Source: Symbiodinium sp. CCMP2592 (Eukaryota; Sar; Dinophyceae; Suessiales; Symbiodiniaceae). From it: 64,000 bases of DNA. Made by a program: the position numbers and the translations under genes. Each line of letters starts with the position of its first letter. Within the stretch, counting starts at the first letter, position 1. The notes under the pieces are model-generated. The model searched no databases. It saw only the letters and a program-made list of their open reading frames with translations, and was not told the origin of the DNA. Where the stretch lies: the NCBI GenBank assembly GCA_905221615.1, contig CAJNDT010003435.1, positions 205,937 to 269,936 of the forward strand. Direction: 5' to 3'. Shown here piece by piece: positions 38,101 to 45,700 of this stretch.

Positions 38101-41100
38101 TGGGGGCAACTTATTGTTGCTGGCTTGATGCATCGAGGAATCGAGGTCTTTTTCTCGCAGAAGGATGGTTCGGTATGTCTCATTTAGTGCCTTTCCTAAA
38201 CCCTAAACCCTCCATCCCTAAACCTTACCCCTCCAAAACCCTCTAACCCTAAACCCTCTAAAACCCCTGCCGAAAACAGACAAAACCGAAGAACCGCCTT
38301 AAAGCCGAAGCCAGACGGACGTGGCCTCGCTGATGCAGCCGCTGAGCCGGGGGGCCTCGGAAAATCTCAAGCCGGGCCAAGAGGCCCCGAGCCTTTTTCC
38401 TTTGTGTTTTTGGTTTGAGAGTTCTGGTTTGGGTAGGGCTTGGCATATATATATATATATACATGTATGTATGTATGTATATATATATATATAAATACAA
38501 ATATAACTTATATATATATATATATATATTTATATTTACGGGGTGTAACTGTTTGGCAGGGCTTTAAGAGGTTAGGTTTTCCGGGGGATGTAGGAGCTTT
38601 TGTTAGGTTTTTGTAGCGCTTCAGGAGGCCTGTGCATATACTTTTTTTGGGGGGGTGTTTTGGGCCGGGCTTTACACGATTGATGGTTTCGGGAGTTTTA
38701 CCCTTTTTAAGGATTTGTGTAGGGCTTCGGAGGGTGTCGGGTTTCGAGCTTTACAAGGTTGGGCCTTATGGTACAAGTAGCTCAATAGGGTTTAGGGTTG
38801 AGGGGGTTTTGGAGGGTTTTATGGCCCTAAATGAGGGTCAAGAGCTTTAGTGCTGGGCTGATTCAGCGTTGAGGATTTCGTTTTTGTAGGCTCCTTGCAA
38901 AGATTTACATGGGGTGTAAAGGGGTTGGGTACAGAGCTTGCAGGAATGCAGGAGCCTTAAGAGTTTTTTTCTAGGGTAGTGTACAGTTTTGACAGGACTC
39001 AGGTTTAGGGGCCTGGGGCTGTAGGGTTTTCAGCTCGGGGGATAACTCGGGGTTTCGAAGGGGAGGCGGAGAGTTCCAGTGGTTTTTGATGGTATTTGTA
39101 CGAAGGATTAGACAGGTTGTCTAGAAGTTTACGCGGGTCTTCCCATTGTAGGCTCGTGTGGTTAAAGAGGTGGTGGGATTTGAGGTTTTGGGGCTTGAGG
39201 TATGAGGTGGATTCAGAATTGAGGGTTCAAGGTGTAGACGGTTTGGGGTTTGTGGGTTTCGGTCTGGCGTTTATGCTTCGGCATGTTGCAGAAAACGGTG
39301 ACCTAACATAGAACCGCCAGTGATCGGATCCTCAATACAAGGCCCCTTCGAACTGCCACCATCTGGGTAGCTGTCAAAATTAGGATCCTTTTTTGGACAC
39401 CCTAAGTATTAGGTGCTGTATGATATTAGGGACCCAGAAACGGACCATAGTTTTTCACAACCGCCCAATTAGAATAGGGTTCCTTTAAGGGTTAGTATAA
39501 GGGTTCCATAAGGGCTCTGTAGGGTTCTTTGGTGGACCATAGTTTTGACAACCGCCCATATGGGAGTTTCCGAAAATAGGGGACCCTAGTATAGTACCCT
39601 AAATAATAGGATCCTTGTTATAAGGACCCCAAAGTAAGGACCCTAGTTTTGACAACCGCCCATCTGGCAGGTCTTCGCTCTTGGCAACCCGTTTGGCCTC
39701 GAGCACAGCATGAGTGGCGCCCTTGGGGTTTTGGGTTTCGGGGTTTTGGGTTTCGGGGTTTCGAGAGCCGATAGTTCGGCATATAAGACATACCATGTAC
39801 AGAATGTATTACGCATGCTGCACCGTGTACTACATAGTCAACTCTAAGCTCCAAAGTGTGCGTAAATCCTAAACCCTGCCTTAACCCTGAATAACCTACC
39901 TTTTTAAGGACTTATATAAGAACATCATAATAAGGATCCCTAAAAAGGTAGGGTTTTTCAGGGTTAAGGTAAGTCGTAGCCTACTGTCCCTAAACCCTAA
40001 ACCCTAAACCCCTAAACCCTAAACCCTAAACCCTAAACCCCTAAACCCCTAAACCCTAAACCCTAAACCCTAAACCCTAAACCCCTAAACCCTAAACCCT
40101 AAACCCTAAACCCCAAACCCTCAACCCTGGCTCCTGGCTGAGGCAAAGGAGTGATTAGTGGCGTCTCTAGGAGCATGGAGGCACAGCTGCGCTTGTCTGC
40201 AGGCTTCACCTGCCTGGAGGATCATGGGACTTAGTAAGTATATAATACGTACCTTGTTTGGGGTTATAAGTGATTGTTATAAGTATCGTTACCCGAATAA
40301 TGACCTCAGTCGCCTTAGTTACTAAGTCCCATGATCCTTTCAGCACTGGTGCTACAGGGAGAGTGCAGGAGGGAATATAGGGACTAGTTTTGGGGAATAT
40401 ATAGGAGTTGTTATAGGGATCCACTCTCGCACCAGTAAGTTCAGAGGCTTCATGTTTTGCTCTACAGCTGGGTTTGGGCAAAGCTAGGGCTGTTAAAACG
40501 GAGCCGAGCTGGCCAGGCCGTCTTGAGGAATGTTACACCATACATCATGTAGCATCGCGCAGAAGATCTGATGCTCCCTTACTTGGAGGATCATGGGACT
40601 TAGTAAGTATGGTTATAAGTACCCTAATTGGGGTTATAAGCAGTTATAAGTACAGTTACCCTAATAGTAACCTTAGTTACTAAGTCCCATGATCCTTTAA
40701 GTAATTGCCATTAAGTTTAGAGCAGCAGCCCAGCTCTCACATCACAGGGCACGGCTGGATGGCCTATGAGCGGCAGCTTGGCAAGCACTTTCGTGGAGTG
40801 CTTGTTAGCCTCGGTGCTGCTTTCCATTCACGAGCTCCTTGTCTCCTCAACCCTAAAGCCCTGAACCCTATTATGGATCCCTCATAGAACCCCTGAAAGG
40901 AGACCCTATTATAGAACCCTTATAGTACGGGAACCGCAAGCCCCAGGTATCATCCAGACGGATGCTTCCATCAACCCTGGAAACAGCGGAGGGCCTCTCT
41001 TGAATAGCGAAGGCCCGCGGGGCCACGTCTCACTTACTCTAGGGCCTCAATAGTTAGAATAGGGTTCCTTTACAGGGTTCCTTAAGGGATGCTATACGGG

Positions 41101-41385
41101 TACTATAAGGGTTTAGGGTTTAGGGGCCTTACTAAGTTAGAATAGGGCCGAATGTGTTATACGATTGTTCTCAAAAGGATCTCCCCCTTCCCCCAAAAAT
41201 AGTATTTGCATTTGTTTAGGGCGCTACATTACAGCCTCTGCCTGTAACCCCAGAAGACCTGCCTGACCTATCTTGTTTGAGGTTTTAATTACTTTTAGAG
41301 GATTTGTCTGAGGGATTAAGTATATAGTATATGTAGAGGTTTCATGGTGAGGAATTCCCAAAGCAGGTTTGTTAGGTTGCAGTCA

Positions 41386-41416
<31 letters not shown>

Positions 41417-42612
41417 GTGGTTGATCGGAGGTCCTAGAAGATGCAGGATGTAGGGTTCGAAGAGCAGTAGAAGCGTATGCACAGAGTGCCCTGCCAGGAT
41501 CTGTGGTTGGTGTCAACACGGCCATCCTGTCAACAAGCGGTCCGATTCCCTGCTTGTCGATCGTATTGTGGAGCTTTAGCACATCATTCGTCAAATTTTC
41601 TACACACCACATGATGCCCATGCTGCGTATCGCACACCAAAGTGCGCTGTTGCACATCGTGCTACGTCCTACGTCGTCGAATCTTCCTCGGATCCACCTC
41701 AGGAGTCAGGAGTGCAGTGCAGACTCCAAGAAGTGATCTCTTGGTAAACTTACCTTTGGTTAGTAGGGAATGGAGGAATGGGGTACAATTATAAGTACTA
41801 TCACTACCAATCTTCCATTCCCTACTAACCCAAGGTAAGTAAAATTAAGTAAAGCTGTGGCCTCCCCCCCTCCCTCCCTAAGCATTATTCTTCTTATTAT
41901 TATTATGTATATATATATATATAGTATATTGTGTATATTATTATTATGGTTATTGTTATTATGATTATTAATATTATATATACACATAGTTAGGTATACC
42001 CTTCTCCCCACAAAAGTCGAGAGATCGACTCCGAGACCCTCATAGCCCCGAAGGTCAGGCAGGCTTGAGGAGAAGCTGAGCCCTAAACTGCAACCCTAAA
42101 CCATAAACTGCAACCCTAAAACATAAATTGCAAACCCTACACGAGAAACTGCAAGTCCGAAACCCTAAACCCCAAATTCAAAAAACCGCCGAGGCACCTT
42201 TTCGGGAGTGGGTTTCGCCCTGCCCATCGACACAGTGCAGAAGAATGTGGAGTCCATGATTGAGGAAGGCAAGGCTCACCTAACGTTCCTGTAAAGGGAT
42301 ACTATAAGGGTACCATAAGGGTTTAGGGTTTCGGGACCTTAACAATTAGAATAGGGTTTTGGGGGGCTCCTTCAATATTTATAACTATAGTTGTAGTTAT
42401 AGTATATTATACCCCCAAACCCTAGTCTAATCATCAAGGTTCCTTATTTATGGTTAGAATTTAATGGTCAGAATATAATAGGATATACCCCAAACTCTAT
42501 TCTACTTGACCCCTACTATCACTATTCCAATCAACAGTCTTCTTATTTTTGCTAGTTTTGTTTGCTGCTACTACTACTACTGCTACTACTACTACTACTA
42601 CTACTACTACTG

Positions 42613-42646
<34 letters not shown>

Positions 42647-42647
42647 G

Positions 42648-42700
<53 letters not shown>

Positions 42701-45700
42701 GACTACTACTAGTACTATTTAGCCGTGATAAAGGAACAGATAGCATAGCTGCATGTAATGCGGTCACCTATAGTCTATAATTGTACGGTAGAGCATTTTA
42801 ATATACTGCCTTCAGTCATCCTGGCACAAAGAAAGTCACAGAAACCTACGCAAGGAACCAGATGAACTGACTCTCTCTTCCACGTTGCCGGGCTCCAGTA
42901 TCTCAGCCTGAAAGTCCTTGACAGCCCAAGTATTCGGTAAAGCCCTTATAGTAGAAGCCAGAAAGTTGGAACATCATTATTCTCATGCCCCAAAGGTAAA
43001 GTATAAGATATCCTAGCACTAATCCTCCCAAAACCATGTTCCAACTTTCTGGGGTCCACTGTACGCGTACCATGGAGCATTGGAAATCTATATCAATCCT
43101 CTTCCACGACCCCTCTAAGAAATGGAGGCTATGTGACCCGGCCCAGCATCGGCGTGGAGCTTGCACCGGACGAGGCAAGAAGCGGATCTCAAGAGTCCAG
43201 CGTTGCAAGGGTACCAAACGGGATTTTTTAGGGTACAACACGCGCCCTTGTCTGGGGTAACCTAAGAGTCGTGGCATTGTAGCCTGAAGTCATGGTATCT
43301 AAGGCTATATTAAATATGCCGTCCTTTGCCCTAGTGCAAAGAGCTTTTGCTCTTTCGGAAGCCTAGTCAAAATAGCAACGCCGCTGTGGCGCGAACTGTC
43401 GGTGCCGGTGACTACAAAAGCAGTCCTACGGTTGATGATAGAAATCCTGCACTACCCAATATAAGGAATGTACCATAATTCCCAGAGTTTAGGGTCCTTG
43501 AGGTAATGCAGGATTTATATCATCAACCGTATGTGCTCTCCTGTTGGATCTTCAGCTTCGAGAACTTCTAGATTCAACGCCTTAAACCCTAAAGCCAGTA
43601 GGACCCACACTCGAAACCTAAACCTTAAACCCCAAACCCTCAAACCCTTAAACCCCCAATCCCCTAAACCCCAAACCCCTAAACCCCCAAACCCCTAAAC
43701 CCCCAACCCCTAAACCCAAACCCCTAAGCCCCAAACCCTTTTAAACAACCCTGAAAGCCTCAGAAAGCCCTGAGGTCTCCGAGTCGCTTGGAGTTCCAGG
43801 CGCCATGGTCATGAAGGCGCAGCGGCGGGCTTCCCCAAGAAGCGCGAGACTTCAAAAAAGAGTCCTCCTGATACATCCCTTAAAAACAGAAGGCACCTGT
43901 CAAAGGAACCCTTAGAAAGACCTAAGAGTTGTGGCATTGTAGCTTCAAGTCATGATATTTAAGACCCCTTTCAAAGGAACCCTTTAAAACCAGCCCTTGC
44001 AAGGAGCCCTTAAACGCCCTACCTACGAGCGCCAAGACTTCCGAAGTGCAAGCTGGGTGTGTAGAAACCCTGAGCTTCACAAGCCCAAGACCTTTTGGAG
44101 CCCTCCTTAATTCTTAGAAGAGGGTTTTGGGGCCCACTATACTCTGATTATAATAAGGAACCCCCAAAAGAGTATACTCAATTTGGGAGCTTCGGAAGAT
44201 AGGGGGCCCTAACATCGCACCCCAAATACTAGGACCCCCCAAAATCGGAAACTCCCACATCCCAGGCAAGCCCGATGGCCCCAAAGTAGTTCCTTTCGGG
44301 GGTTCATATTTAGAGTTGTATAATGTAACCCCAAAAAGGAACTACTTTGGGGCCTTAGGGCAAGCCCTGACTGAAACTTTTTGGTCACGATAGACTGGAG
44401 CCTCCAGGAGATTTAGCTTTAAGGTAGCCTCGCAGCTGCCCCACAATCATCAAAGCCACAGCTGACGAGTTTGATCTGGCAGTCGGGTCAGGGTTGAGGG
44501 TTCAGAGTTCGCGGATGAGTGGCTGATGGACGGCGGTTTAGCTCAACCTACTTGGACTTGAGCTTTTGTCATAGGATCTTCTTATTATTATACAGCACAA
44601 CCTGAAGTTGTAAAGGCCCACACAAGAAAGCGTGGCATGGTAAGTTTAGGCATTAGCCAAGCGAGTTCTTCCTCGCCTGCAAGAGATCTATGGCATCGAC
44701 TAGGATCGCATAATCATAAACAAGAAAAGTTAAGGTATATAGCTGAAAACAGGAATTACCAATGAGGGCATGAGGGGATCAGCATAGTTCAGAAGCCGCA
44801 TCCTGTCTGTTGCGCTTGAATTGCTGCTAAGCTGCGCTGCTGTCAGGTTGTGCCTGGAGGGCCGGCACAGCGAGCCGGAATGAGGCAATTCGTGCTGCTC
44901 CCCAAAGACTCCAATGTCCCTTAATTAAGGAATATTCCTTAAACCATATAGATCCTACCATTATTTGAGGAGTATTATTCCTTGCTTAAGGGATAGTGGA
45001 GTCTTTGGGTCCTATAATTCTGATGGAGCTGAGGGTTGCTTATGTTGCAGTCTATGAAGAGTTACGGTACGATGATTCTCTATTCCCTCAAGGGTAGGGA
45101 GGTTTCAGAGGGGATCTTCGGGCTGTTTTAATCCGAGTAAGAGGCTTCTGGTAGTTCGGTTCATAACCCTAAACCCTAAACCCTAAACCCTATTCTTGTC
45201 TCTACTGCCAGGGCTTTAGGGCTTTAGGCTTGTATGATTTGTACGTCCGGCCACCGGGTTGCAGCGTTTTGATTTAGGATCTCATAGGGAGACCCTTTTT
45301 TTTTGGGGGGGGGGGGGTAGGGGACACACTTCCTTAAATTAGCTTTATTAAGTCCTTATTATAAGTTTTACGGCCCCCCGTATCCCCCTCCCCCTACCTG
45401 TGATGATCTCTAGGCTTTCACAGGACAGGATGAGTGATTGCCGAGCGGCGACATGATAGTCCGAATGCAGACCAGGTTTCGCAGATCCTCCGACAGCTTC
45501 AATAGGTCGATGCCCGGAAGAAGGCAGTATCTCCTTTGAAAGGGTTTCTGATTATCATAGTTACGTTCTTGAGCCCTAAACTAAACCCTGAACCCTAAAT
45601 CGTTTTTATACATTATAGAGAGAGGAGTGGAGAAAGCTGACATGCCAGGGCTCTTCGCAGCGGTCAGCTCGGCGACGTCACGCCCCGAGCAGGACATCCA

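Noticed and set aside
39323..39347. Possible Deg exon [15 protein letters not shown]
   Set aside because: The true upstream exon (38315-38383, ending GQE) joins [10 protein letters not shown] in phase, leaving no room for this one.
42506..42780. Poly-Tyr, poly-Leu and poly-Ser ORFs
   Set aside because: All arise from the CTA trinucleotide repeat.
45440..45520. Second PDZ-like exon (SGDMIVRM)
   Set aside because: The resemblance is short and the frame is not needed: the exons at 45649 and 46295 already join exactly in phase.
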